From Leucobacter celer subsp. astrifaciens (GTDB lineage: Bacteria > Actinomycetota > Actinomycetes > Actinomycetales > Microbacteriaceae), in assembly GCF_001273835.1 (NCBI RefSeq), contig NZ_JHEI01000134.1:310001-374000 (forward strand): a stretch of 64,000 nt of DNA. The letters are read 5' to 3'. Numbering within the stretch: the stretch's first letter is position 1; every line of letters begins with the position of its first letter. The translations under genes and the position numbers were made by a program. Shown here one piece after another: positions 53,247-60,665 of this stretch. Under the pieces are notes generated by a model. That model searched no databases. It was not told the DNA's origin and saw only the letters and a list, made by a program, of their open reading frames with translations.

Positions 53247-54178
53247 ACGCCACAGCTGAGAAGTCGCAGGCGACCGGGCTGAAGCCCCTGATCGAACTCC
53301 GCGAGGCAGGCAAGCGCTACGGCAACATCATCGCGCTGCGCGATGTGAGCCTGAAGGTCGGCGCGGGCGAGGTCATGTGCGTGCTCGGCGACAACGGCGC
53401 GGGCAAGTCGACCCTGATCAAGATCATCGCGGGTCTGCACCAGCACGACGACGGCGTCTTCGAGATCGAGGGGGAGCCGGTGAAGCTCTCCTCGCCGCGC
53501 GAGGCGCTCAACCGCGGCATCGCGACGGTGTACCAGGATCTCGCGGTCGCCCCGCTCATGCCGGTGTGGCGCAACTTCTTCCTCGGATCCGAGGTGACGA
53601 AGGGGTGGGGCCCGTTCAAGCAGCTCGACGTCGATTTCATGCGGAAGACGGCGAAGAAGGAGCTGCTCGACATGGGCATCGATCTGCGCGATGTGGATCA
53701 GCCGATCGGCACGCTCTCGGGCGGTGAGCGCCAGTGCGTGGCCATCGCCCGTGCCGTGTACTTCGGCGCGAAGGTGCTGATCCTCGACGAGCCGACCGCC
53801 GCTCTCGGCGTGAAGCAGTCGGGTGTCGTGCTGAAGTACATCATCCAGGCGCGCGATCGCGGCCTCGGCGTGATCTTCATCACCCACAACCCGCACCACG
53901 CCTACCCCGTGGGGAACCGGTTCCTGCTGCTGCGACGCGGCCAGAACATCGGTTACCACGAGAAGGGCGAGATCACCCTCGAGGAGCTGACCGGTCTCAT
54001 GGCGGGCGGCGCCGAGCTGGAGCAGCTGGTGCACGAGCTGCGGGACGCGGGCACCAGCACCGACACGGTGCGCGTCATTCGGGATGAGATCGAGGGGGAT
54101 GCCGCCGCGGGCGTCGGCCACGTGCCGGTCACCGAGGCCGTCAACATCCGCGATCTCCCGGAGCCGGACGACAAGTAG
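53243..54178 (+). CDS. Single-domain CUT2 sugar ABC transporter ATPase (FrcA-like)
   Basis: A 311-residue ATPase with one nucleotide-binding domain: Walker [10 protein letters not shown] near residue 54, Q-loop [10 protein letters not shown], signature LSGGERQC, Walker [13 protein letters not shown] and switch histidine in [10 protein letters not shown]. RbsA-type ATPases carry two fused domains of about 500 residues; this single-domain form matches the FrcBCA subgroup. The C-terminal 50 residues beyond [15 protein letters not shown] are an acidic extension. A strong terminator follows. Confidence 0.92.
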   Translation: MNATAEKSQATGLKPLIELREAGKRYGNIIALRDVSLKVGAGEVMCVLGDNGAGKSTLIKIIAGLHQHDDGVFEIEGEPVKLSSPREALNRGIATVYQDLAVAPLMPVWRNFFLGSEVTKGWGPFKQLDVDFMRKTAKKELLDMGIDLRDVDQPIGTLSGGERQCVAIARAVYFGAKVLILDEPTAALGVKQSGVVLKYIIQARDRGLGVIFITHNPHHAYPVGNRFLLLRRGQNIGYHEKGEITLEELTGLMAGGAELEQLVHELRDAGTSTDTVRVIRDEIEGDAAAGVGHVPVTEAVNIRDLPEPDDK

Positions 54179-54193
54179 TCGGCAGGCGTCGGC

Positions 54194-54238
54194 ATGAGCA
54201 GGGGTGCCGCACCGTCGGGGTGCGGCACCCCTGCTCAT
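54194..54238 (+). terminator. Strong hairpin terminator after the sugar ABC operon
   Basis: Perfect 20-base arms (54194-54213 and 54219-54238, starting ATGAGCAGGGG) with a 5-base loop, 16 bases after the ATPase stop. AATCGGTCT follows, with no true T-tract. Confidence 0.8.
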
Positions 54239-54344
54239 AATCGGTCTCATGTTCGGTCTCCGATTCCCGGCAGTAGGACTCGGGTCCCGTTCGGCTGATC
54301 GGCTCCGGCTGATCATCTGCGGCGGGCCCCTCTAGGCTGAAGGT

Positions 54345-55160
54345 ATGACGGCAGTGGCGGAGCGGGTGGCGGTAATCTCGGGCGCGGGTGCTCCCGACGG
54401 AATCGGGTTCGCCACGGCGATGCGGCTCGTGCGTGCGGGGTATCGTGTCGTCGTGGGGGCCACGAGCGACCGGATCCTCGCCCGTGCGGAAGAGCTGGAG
54501 CGCGCAGCGGCCGGATCGCGCGCAGTGGGATCGCGTGCCGGGGACAGCGCGCCCCGGGCGATCCCGGTCATCGCCGATCTCACCGAGGAGGCGGGAGCCG
54601 AGCGCCTGGTGGGCGCGGCGATCGGCGGCTTCGGGCGGCTCGACGTGCTCGTGAACAACGCGGGCATGACCTCGGTCTCGGATCCGCAGGATCCCGCCCC
54701 CGCCTCCGACCTCGACCGGGCGGGCTGGGACCACGCGATCGCTCGCAATCTGACGACGGCCTACCTGGTCTCCCGATGCGCCCTGCCCCACCTCACGGCG
54801 GCGGAGCACGGGCGCATCGTCACCGTCTCGTCGGTGTCGGGTCCGCTGCTCGCCTACCGCGGCGACGTCGCCTACCACGCGGCGAAGGCCGGGCTCGTCG
54901 GGCTCACGCGGTCCCTCGCCGTCGACCTGGCCGCGAAGGGCACCACGGCCAACGCCGTCGCCCCGGGCTGGATCAGGACCGGTTCGGCGACCGAGCACGA
55001 GAACCGGATGGGCGATGCGACCCCGATGGGGCGCTCCGGCACGCCCGACGAGGTGGCCGCCGTGATCGAGTTCCTCGCCTCGCCGGGTGCCTCCTATGTC
55101 ACCGGGCAGGTGCTCGTGGTCGACGGCGGCAACGCCATTCAGGACGAGAAGGGGATCTGA
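54345..55160 (+). CDS. SDR-family NAD(P)-dependent oxidoreductase
   Basis: A 271-residue classical short-chain dehydrogenase. The cofactor loop is [14 protein letters not shown] (usual T-G-x3-G-x-G altered to a longer loop). [11 protein letters not shown] follows, the catalytic serine is in [13 protein letters not shown], and the Y-x3-K pair is in [28 protein letters not shown] and [15 protein letters not shown] close it. It probably oxidises a hydroxyl of a sugar or cyclitol. It lies between the importer terminator and the next LacI-type promoter, so it may be a separate unit. Confidence 0.9.
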   Translation: MTAVAERVAVISGAGAPDGIGFATAMRLVRAGYRVVVGATSDRILARAEELERAAAGSRAVGSRAGDSAPRAIPVIADLTEEAGAERLVGAAIGGFGRLDVLVNNAGMTSVSDPQDPAPASDLDRAGWDHAIARNLTTAYLVSRCALPHLTAAEHGRIVTVSSVSGPLLAYRGDVAYHAAKAGLVGLTRSLAVDLAAKGTTANAVAPGWIRTGSATEHENRMGDATPMGRSGTPDEVAAVIEFLASPGASYVTGQVLVVDGGNAIQDEKGI

Positions 55161-55183
55161 GCCGCGGGGTTCGCGCCGGCGCG

Positions 55184-55228
55184 CCTCGCCCGTGCCCGCC
55201 TCGCCCGTGCCCGCCTCGCCCGTGCGCG
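55184..55228. repeat. Three tandem 15-bp repeats upstream of a promoter
   Basis: The unit CCTCGCCCGTGCCCG is repeated three times; the last has one change. It ends 2 bases before the -35 element at 55231. Confidence 0.85.
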
Positions 55229-55230
55229 TA

Positions 55231-55274
55231 TTGACATCCACGATGCCTTGTCCTTACAATTTGGACCGGTCCAT
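55231..55274 (+). promoter_or_regulatory. Promoter with LacI-type operator, site 4, and IolR-like site 7
   Basis: TTGACA (55231-55236), 18 bases, TACAAT (55255-55260), then TTGGACCGGTCCAT (55261-55274, one mismatch from the palindrome). A perfect TTGT-CCTT-ACAA (55248-55259) overlaps the -10. Both regulators could therefore block the same promoter. Confidence 0.8.
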
Positions 55275-55335
55275 ATTGAGTCCGGGCCCGCGATGAAGCA
55301 CGGTGCGCAGCACCTCGACTGAGAGAAATATCATC

Positions 55336-56583
55336 ATGCAGACGAACGAAGACGGCACCACCACGATCGGCGTGGGCCTCATCAGCGTGGGCTGGATGGG
55401 GCAGCTGCACAGCCGCGCCTACGCGAACCTGCGGTACGTCTACCCGGACCTCAAGATCAAGCCCCGGCTGGTGCACGCCGCCGATCCCGCGCCGGCCCGC
55501 GCCGAGGAGGCCGTCGAGGTGCTCGGCTACGAGCGCGCCTCCGCCGACTACCGGGAGGTGCTGAACGACCCCGAGGTCGACGTCGTCTCCATCTGCGCAC
55601 CCAACTTCCTGCACGCCGAGATCGGCATCGCCGCCGCGAAGGCCGGCAAGCACTTCTGGATCGAGAAGCCCGTGGGCCGCGGCGAGCACGAGACCCGCGC
55701 CGTCGCCGACGCGGCCGCCGAGGCCGGCGTCGTCACCTCGATCGGCTTCAACTACCGCCACGCGCCCGCGGTCGAGCATCTGCGCAAGCTCATCGCCGAG
55801 GGCGAGCTCGGCCGCATCACCAACGTGCGCGGGCAGATGTTCGCCGACTACTCCTCCGACCCGCGTGGCGCGCTGTCGTGGCGCTTCGTGCGCGGTCTCG
55901 CGGGCAACGGCGTGCTGGGCGACCTCATGGGCCACCTGGTCGACCTCGTGCAGTACACGCTCGGCCCCATCGCCGAGGTCAGCGCGCTGACCTCGACCGT
56001 CTACACCGAGCGCCCCGAGCTGCCGATGGGCACCGGCACGCACTTCGCCGTGATCGAGGACGGCGAGATGAAGCCCGTCGAGAACGAGGACTACGCCGCC
56101 ATGCTCGTGCGCCTCTCCGGCGATGCGGTGGCCGCCGACGCGGTCGGCACGCTCGAGGCCTCGCGCGTCGCGGTGGGCCCGCGGGCCAGCTACGGCATCG
56201 AGGTCTACGGCACCGGGGGATCCGCGTACTGGGACTTCGAGCGCATGAACGAGCTGCACCTCTCGGGCGGCCTCGGCACGGAGAACCAGGGCTACACCCG
56301 CGTCATGGCGCACCCGGGCATGGGCGACTTCGGCCGCTTCCAGCCCGGCGCCGGCACCTCGATGGGCTACGACGACCTCAAGGTGATCGAGGCGAGGAAG
56401 TTCCTCCAGGCCGTGCTCGGTCGCGAGCACCTCAACTCGAACATCCAGGACGCGGTCTCGGCGGCCCAGGTGGTCACCGCCGCCGAGCGCTCGGCCAAGG
56501 CCCGCAGCTGGGAATCCAGCGCGCCCGTCGCAGGAACGACCGCCGCCGTCCGGGCTGAGCGCGGCCCAACCCTCGCCGGTTGA
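55336..56583 (+). CDS. Gfo/Idh/MocA-family oxidoreductase
   Basis: A 415-residue dehydrogenase of the longer Gfo/Idh subgroup. The Rossmann motif is VGLISVGWMGQLHSRAYANL, the catalytic lysine lies in WIEKPVGRGEH near residue 112, the D-x3-H pair is in LGDLMGHLVDLVQYT near residue 195, and GSAYWDFERMNEL follows. ATG at 55336 is chosen; a frame-extending ATG at 55303 lies in the leader with no ribosome binding site. Its last codons and TGA (LAG-stop) come from a family B repeat. It is the first gene behind the doubly regulated promoter. Confidence 0.88.
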   Translation: MQTNEDGTTTIGVGLISVGWMGQLHSRAYANLRYVYPDLKIKPRLVHAADPAPARAEEAVEVLGYERASADYREVLNDPEVDVVSICAPNFLHAEIGIAAAKAGKHFWIEKPVGRGEHETRAVADAAAEAGVVTSIGFNYRHAPAVEHLRKLIAEGELGRITNVRGQMFADYSSDPRGALSWRFVRGLAGNGVLGDLMGHLVDLVQYTLGPIAEVSALTSTVYTERPELPMGTGTHFAVIEDGEMKPVENEDYAAMLVRLSGDAVAADAVGTLEASRVAVGPRASYGIEVYGTGGSAYWDFERMNELHLSGGLGTENQGYTRVMAHPGMGDFGRFQPGAGTSMGYDDLKVIEARKFLQAVLGREHLNSNIQDAVSAAQVVTAAERSAKARSWESSAPVAGTTAAVRAERGPTLAG

Positions 56584-56663
56584 ACGATGAGCTTGCGAGG
56601 AGTCGAAACCCGGATCCCGCGTACCGGGTTGCGACGCCGCTGGCGCTCCGCTCAACCGGCGGG
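56573..56663. repeat. Family B repeat, copy 6, supplying a stop codon
   Basis: CGCCGGTTGAACGATGAGC, GAGTCGAAACCCGG at the left, and GGGTTGCGACGCCGC, GCTCCGCTCAACCGGCGGGG at the right. TGA at 56581-56583 ends the preceding dehydrogenase. Confidence 0.8.
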
Positions 56664-56675
56664 GATGCACCACAC

Positions 56676-56715
56676 CGACGAACATCGACGAACATCGACG
56701 AACACCGACGAAGGA
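56676..56715. repeat. Four tandem decamers overlapping a ribosome binding site
   Basis: The unit CGACGAACAT occurs four times; the last has diverged to CGACGAAGGA and forms the AAGGAG ribosome binding site of the gene at 56722. Confidence 0.85.
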
Positions 56716-56721
56716 GTCCCC

Positions 56722-57633
56722 ATGAACGCCCGTATCGCATCCGCCCCCATCAGCTGGGGGGTCATCGAGGTCCCCGACTGGGGCCTGCAGCTCGACCGTG
56801 AGCGGGTGCTCTCGGAGATGGTCGGCCTCGGCATCGAGGCGACCGAGTTCGGGCCCGAGGGGTTCCTGCCCGACGCCCCGGCCGAGCGGGCCGAGGCGCT
56901 CGCCGAGGCGGGCCTGCGCGCCGTCGGCGGCTTCTTCCCGGTGGTGCTGCACCGATCCGCCGAGCCCGGCAGCGACGAGGATCCGCTGCCCGCGATCGAG
57001 CGCGAGCTCGAAGCGTACGTGGCGGCCGGCGCGGGCACCATGGTGCTCTCCGCGGTGACGGGCGAGGACGGCTACGACGGCGCGGCGGAGCTGAGCGAGG
57101 CGGAGTGGCGGGCGCTGCTCGAGAACCTCGACCGCGCGCTCGACGCCGCCGCTCGGGTGGGCGTCGTCGCGACGCTGCACCCGCACCTCGGCACCGTGGT
57201 GGAGACCCCCGAGGCCGTGGCGCGCGTGGTCGCGGGATCCCGCATCGGCCTCTGCCTCGACACCGGCCACTACACGCTCGGCGGCGGCGATTCGGTCGCC
57301 TTCGTGCGGCAGCACGCCGGTCGCATCGTGCACGCCCACCTCAAGGACGTGAGCCTCGACGTCGCGGCCCGCGTGCGCGCGGGCGAGATCGACTACCGCG
57401 AGGGCGTGCGCCGCGGCATGTACCAGGCGCTCGGCGCCGGCGACGCCCGCATCGGGGAGATCGTCGAGGCGCTGCGCGAGGCCGGGTACGACGGCTGGTA
57501 CGTGCTGGAGCAGGACACGGTCGTGGAGAACGAAGAGGACGCGGCGCGAGCGCTCGACAACGCGCGGCGCAGCGTGGCCTTCATCAGGGCGGCCGTCGGG
57601 GCCGGTGCCGGGAGCAAGGCGGTCGCGGTATGA
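56722..57633 (+). CDS. IolE-like TIM barrel (second inosose dehydratase candidate)
   Basis: A 303-residue barrel close to IolE. The N-terminus RIASAPISWGVIEVPDWGLQ with ATEFGPEGFLP matches the IolE pattern seen at 29152. Metal-ligand segments are VVATLHPHLGTVVETPE, GLCLDTGHYTLGGGD, IVHAHLKDVSLD and WYVLEQDTVVEN. It may dehydrate an inosose or a related keto-cyclitol. The ATG follows AAGGAGTCCCC, part of a tandem decamer array. It overlaps the next dehydrogenase by ATGA. Confidence 0.83.
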   Translation: MNARIASAPISWGVIEVPDWGLQLDRERVLSEMVGLGIEATEFGPEGFLPDAPAERAEALAEAGLRAVGGFFPVVLHRSAEPGSDEDPLPAIERELEAYVAAGAGTMVLSAVTGEDGYDGAAELSEAEWRALLENLDRALDAAARVGVVATLHPHLGTVVETPEAVARVVAGSRIGLCLDTGHYTLGGGDSVAFVRQHAGRIVHAHLKDVSLDVAARVRAGEIDYREGVRRGMYQALGAGDARIGEIVEALREAGYDGWYVLEQDTVVENEEDAARALDNARRSVAFIRAAVGAGAGSKAVAV

Positions 57634-58646
57634 GCGCCCCGCTGCGCATCGGGCTGCTGGGGGCGTCGAGGATCGCCGAGCTCGCGATCACGGAGGCGAG
57701 CGGGGAGACCGGCGACATCCGGGCCGCCGTCGCGGCGCGGGATCCCGAACGCGCCCGCGCCTACGCCCGCGAGCACGGCTACGAGGGGATCCGCGAGAGC
57801 TACGAGGCGCTCGTCGCCGACGGCTCCCTCGACCTGATCTACATCGGCCTGCCCAACGGCCTGCACGCCGAGTGGACGGTGCGCGCGCTCGACGCCGGCC
57901 GCTCGGTGCTCGTGGAGAAGCCGTTCGCCGCGAATCTCGCGGAGTTCGACCAGGTCGCCGCACGCCTCGAATCGGCCCGGGGGTGGGCCTGGGAGGCCTT
58001 CCACTACGCCGATCATCCCGCGGTGCACCGGCTCATCGATCTCGTGCGCTCCGGCGAGATCGGCGAGATCCGCGAGGTCGACGTGCACATGGACATGCCG
58101 TCGCCGTCGGCGAGCGATCCGCGCTGGAACTTCGATCTCGCCGGCGGCACCATGATGGACCTGGGCTGCTACGCGCTCAACGGCCTGCTGCTGCTCGGCG
58201 ACGCCGTCGGAGCGCCGATCGAACTGGTCTCGGCCGAAGTCGATCCGTACGAGGGCGATGCCCGCGTCGACGCGACGGTGCGTGCCCGACTGGCCCTCGG
58301 GAGCGCCCCGGTCACGATGCACACCAGCATGGTGAGCCCCGACTGGAACTTCGGTCTGCGGGTCGTCGGCAGCCTCGGCGAGGTGCGCCTGCCGAACTTC
58401 GTGAAGCCGCAGGAGGACGACCGGCTGATTGTGCGCACGACCACGGGTGCGGGCGTCGAGGATCGCGAGGAGCGGGCCGGGACCGTCTCGTCGTACGCCT
58501 ACCAACTGCGGCGCCTTCGGGACGCGGTGCGCGGCGGTGAGCGCTCAGCGGAGGGGCTGGCACGATCCCGCCGCACGATGGCGCTGATCGACGAGGTGTA
58601 CGCGGCGGGCGGTCTGCCCGTGCGGCCCGGGCGCCTCGCCGGCTGA
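57630..58646 (+). CDS. Gfo/Idh/MocA oxidoreductase, DxxxY subgroup
   Basis: A 338-residue dehydrogenase. The Rossmann segment is IGLLGASRIAELAITEA (third glycine altered), and the catalytic lysine is in LVEKPFAANL near residue 95. Where most family members have D-x3-H it has MMDLGCYALNGL, i.e. aspartate then tyrosine, as in dihydrodiol-dehydrogenase-like members. WAWEAFHYADHPAVHRL near residue 118 fits that subgroup too. The C-terminal LAG and TGA come from a family B repeat. Its ATG overlaps the IolE-like gene. Confidence 0.86.
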   Translation: MSAPLRIGLLGASRIAELAITEASGETGDIRAAVAARDPERARAYAREHGYEGIRESYEALVADGSLDLIYIGLPNGLHAEWTVRALDAGRSVLVEKPFAANLAEFDQVAARLESARGWAWEAFHYADHPAVHRLIDLVRSGEIGEIREVDVHMDMPSPSASDPRWNFDLAGGTMMDLGCYALNGLLLLGDAVGAPIELVSAEVDPYEGDARVDATVRARLALGSAPVTMHTSMVSPDWNFGLRVVGSLGEVRLPNFVKPQEDDRLIVRTTTGAGVEDREERAGTVSSYAYQLRRLRDAVRGGERSAEGLARSRRTMALIDEVYAAGGLPVRPGRLAG

Positions 58647-58656
58647 GCGAGGAGCC

Positions 58657-58697
58657 CCCGCTGATCGAGCGCACTTCGACTCGCTTCGCTCGCTCGG
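58657..58697. repeat. Family B repeat, copy 7 (partial)
   Basis: CCGCTGATCGAGCG, CACTTCGACTCGCTTCGC and TCGCTCGG; the upstream CGCCGGCTGAGCGAGG (58637-58652) is a second left end and contains the TGA of the preceding gene. Confidence 0.7.
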
Positions 58698-58729
58698 CAC
58701 CCGTGCAGCGAGCCGAGCCCCACCCCCCC

Positions 58730-58807
58730 CGTCATCCTGCGCGAGCGCAGCGAGTCGCAGGATCCAGCACCGGAGACCCGCGACTCGCAGGCTCAGGCGG
58801 AATGACG
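58730..58807. repeat. Family A palindromic repeat, copy 6 (before the second SDR)
   Basis: CGTCATCCTGCGCGAGCGCA, GAGTCGCAGGATCCAGCA, then CGCGACTCGCAGGC and GGAATGACG. It ends 23 bases before the SDR ATG, followed by GAAAGGA. Confidence 0.8.
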
Positions 58808-58829
58808 ACCACTACTGAAAGGACGCGAC

Positions 58830-59627
58830 ATGCAGCAGTTGATGGAGGGCAGGATCCTGCTCGTGACCGGCGGAACGCAGGGCCTGGGGCTCGCGATCGC
58901 CGAGGCCGCGGCGCGCGAGGGCGCGACGGGCATCGCGATCGTCGGGCGTGATCCCGAGAAGGCCGAGCGAGCGGCGGCGGCGATCCGGGAGCGTGGCGCG
59001 GCTCACGGCGCAGAGGCGCTGGCGATCATCGCCGACCTGGCAGCGCCGGGCGAGGCCGAGCGCGCGGTGGCCGAGACGATCGCGCGCTTCGGCCGCATCG
59101 ACAGCCTCGTCAACGCTGCGGGAGCGACGAGCCGCGGCACCCTGCTCGACACCACGCGCGAGCTGCTCGACGCGCACCTCGCGGTGAACCTCGTCGCGCC
59201 CTTCATGACGATGCAGGCCGCCGTCGCCGACATGCGACGCCGGGGCGCGCCCGGCACGGTCGTCAACATCGTCTCGATGGCCATGCACGGCGGCCAGCCC
59301 TATCTCGCCCCCTACACGGCCTCGAAGGCCGGCCTCGCGGGCCTCACGCGCAACGTCGCCTTCGCCCACCGCTTCGACCGGGTCCGCATCAACGGCCTCA
59401 ACATCGGCTGGACCGCGACGCCCGGCGAGGCCGCCACTCAGCGCACCTTCCACGATGCCGCAGACGACTGGCTCGAGCAGGCCGCCGCAGCGCAGCCGAT
59501 GGGCAAGCTCGGGCAGCCCGATGAGATCGCCGATGCCGTGGTCTTCCTGCTGAGCGATCGCAGTGGCGTCGTCACCGGATCGATCATCGACTGGGATCAG
59601 AACGTGCCCGGGGCCTACGACCAGTAG
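58830..59627 (+). CDS. SDR-family NAD(P)-dependent oxidoreductase (second)
   Basis: A 265-residue classical SDR. The cofactor loop is TGGTQGLGLAIAEAAAREG, followed by VNAAGATSRGT, catalytic serine in NIVSMAMHGGQP, Y-x3-K in YTASKAGLAGLTRNVAFAH, then NGLNIGWTATPGE and VVTGSIIDWDQNVPG. The closing DWDQ is typical of sugar-catabolism SDRs that I associate with inositol and uronate clusters, but the substrate is open. GAAAGGACGCGAC precedes the ATG, directly after a family A repeat. Confidence 0.9.
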   Translation: MQQLMEGRILLVTGGTQGLGLAIAEAAAREGATGIAIVGRDPEKAERAAAAIRERGAAHGAEALAIIADLAAPGEAERAVAETIARFGRIDSLVNAAGATSRGTLLDTTRELLDAHLAVNLVAPFMTMQAAVADMRRRGAPGTVVNIVSMAMHGGQPYLAPYTASKAGLAGLTRNVAFAHRFDRVRINGLNIGWTATPGEAATQRTFHDAADDWLEQAAAAQPMGKLGQPDEIADAVVFLLSDRSGVVTGSIIDWDQNVPGAYDQ

Positions 59628-59666
59628 TCGGCCGCCTCTTCCACCCACGAATCAGGAGCATCGCAC

Positions 59667-60665
59667 ATGAGAATCGGCATCATCGGCACCGGCGTCATGG
59701 GCGCCTTCCACGCGCGGCTGCTGCACGAGCAGGTGTCGGGCGCGACCGTCTCGGCCGTCGCCGACCCCGCCATCGAGCGCGCCGAGGCCGTCGTCGCGGG
59801 GATCCCGGGCGCCGTCGCGCTCGCCGACGCCGGGCGGCTCATCGAGCACCCCGAGGTCGACGCCGTGCTCATCGCCTCGCCCGACTTCCTGCACGCCGAG
59901 CAGACGCTCGCCTGCATCGCCGCGGGCAAGCCGACGCTGTGCGAGAAGCCGCTGTCGTACTCCGTCGACGAGGCGGAACGGGTCATCGCCGCGCACCGTG
60001 CCGCGGTGGGAGCAGGGATCCCGCTCGTGCATCAGGGCTTCATGCGCCGCTTCGATCCCGGCTACGTCGAGCAGAAGCGCGTCGTCGCCTCGGGCGCGCA
60101 CGGGCGGCCCGTCATGGTGCACTCGATCGGCCGTGGGGTGTCCTCGGGGCCCGGCGCCACCGACGAGTCGGTCGTCTTCAACTCGGCGATCCACGATCTC
60201 GACCTCGTGCCCTGGCTGCTCGACGCGCCCGTCACCGAGGTGAGCTGGCACTCGCCGGCGACGCCGAGCAGCACGGCCGGCGGGCTGCGGGATCCCTTCC
60301 TCCTGCTGCTCCGCACCGCCGACGGGGCGCTCTCGACCGTCGAGGTCTTCCTCAACGCCCGCTACGGCTACGATATGCGCTGCGAGGTCGTCTGCGAGAC
60401 GGGTGCGGTGGCCATCGCCGAGCCGCACCGCGTCGCCGTCTCCGCCGCGCTCGCCACGAGCACCGGTGTCCCCGAGGACTTCCGCCCGCGCTTCGCCGAG
60501 GCTTACCGGCTCGAGCTGCAGGAGTGGGTGACCGCGTTGAACGAGGGCCGCGCGCCGACGCTCGCCACGGTCGAGGACGGTGCGACGGCGACCCGGGTCG
60601 CCGCTGCCGCGGTGGCGTCGATGCGAGCGGGCGGCGCGTTCGTGCGAGTGGAGGACGCCCGATGA
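59667..60665 (+). CDS. IolG-like Gfo/Idh/MocA oxidoreductase
   Basis: A 332-residue dehydrogenase of the inositol-dehydrogenase-like subgroup. It has IGIIGTGVMGAFHARLL, LCEKPLSYSVDEAERVI near residue 94 and HQGFMRRFDPGYVEQK near residue 122. Its catalytic segment VVFNSAIHDLDLVPWLL has asparagine where IolG has aspartate (N-x3-H), which could alter activity. It overlaps the next dehydrogenase by ATGA, with 39 bases between it and the SDR gene. Confidence 0.87.
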   Translation: MRIGIIGTGVMGAFHARLLHEQVSGATVSAVADPAIERAEAVVAGIPGAVALADAGRLIEHPEVDAVLIASPDFLHAEQTLACIAAGKPTLCEKPLSYSVDEAERVIAAHRAAVGAGIPLVHQGFMRRFDPGYVEQKRVVASGAHGRPVMVHSIGRGVSSGPGATDESVVFNSAIHDLDLVPWLLDAPVTEVSWHSPATPSSTAGGLRDPFLLLLRTADGALSTVEVFLNARYGYDMRCEVVCETGAVAIAEPHRVAVSAALATSTGVPEDFRPRFAEAYRLELQEWVTALNEGRAPTLATVEDGATATRVAAAAVASMRAGGAFVRVEDAR

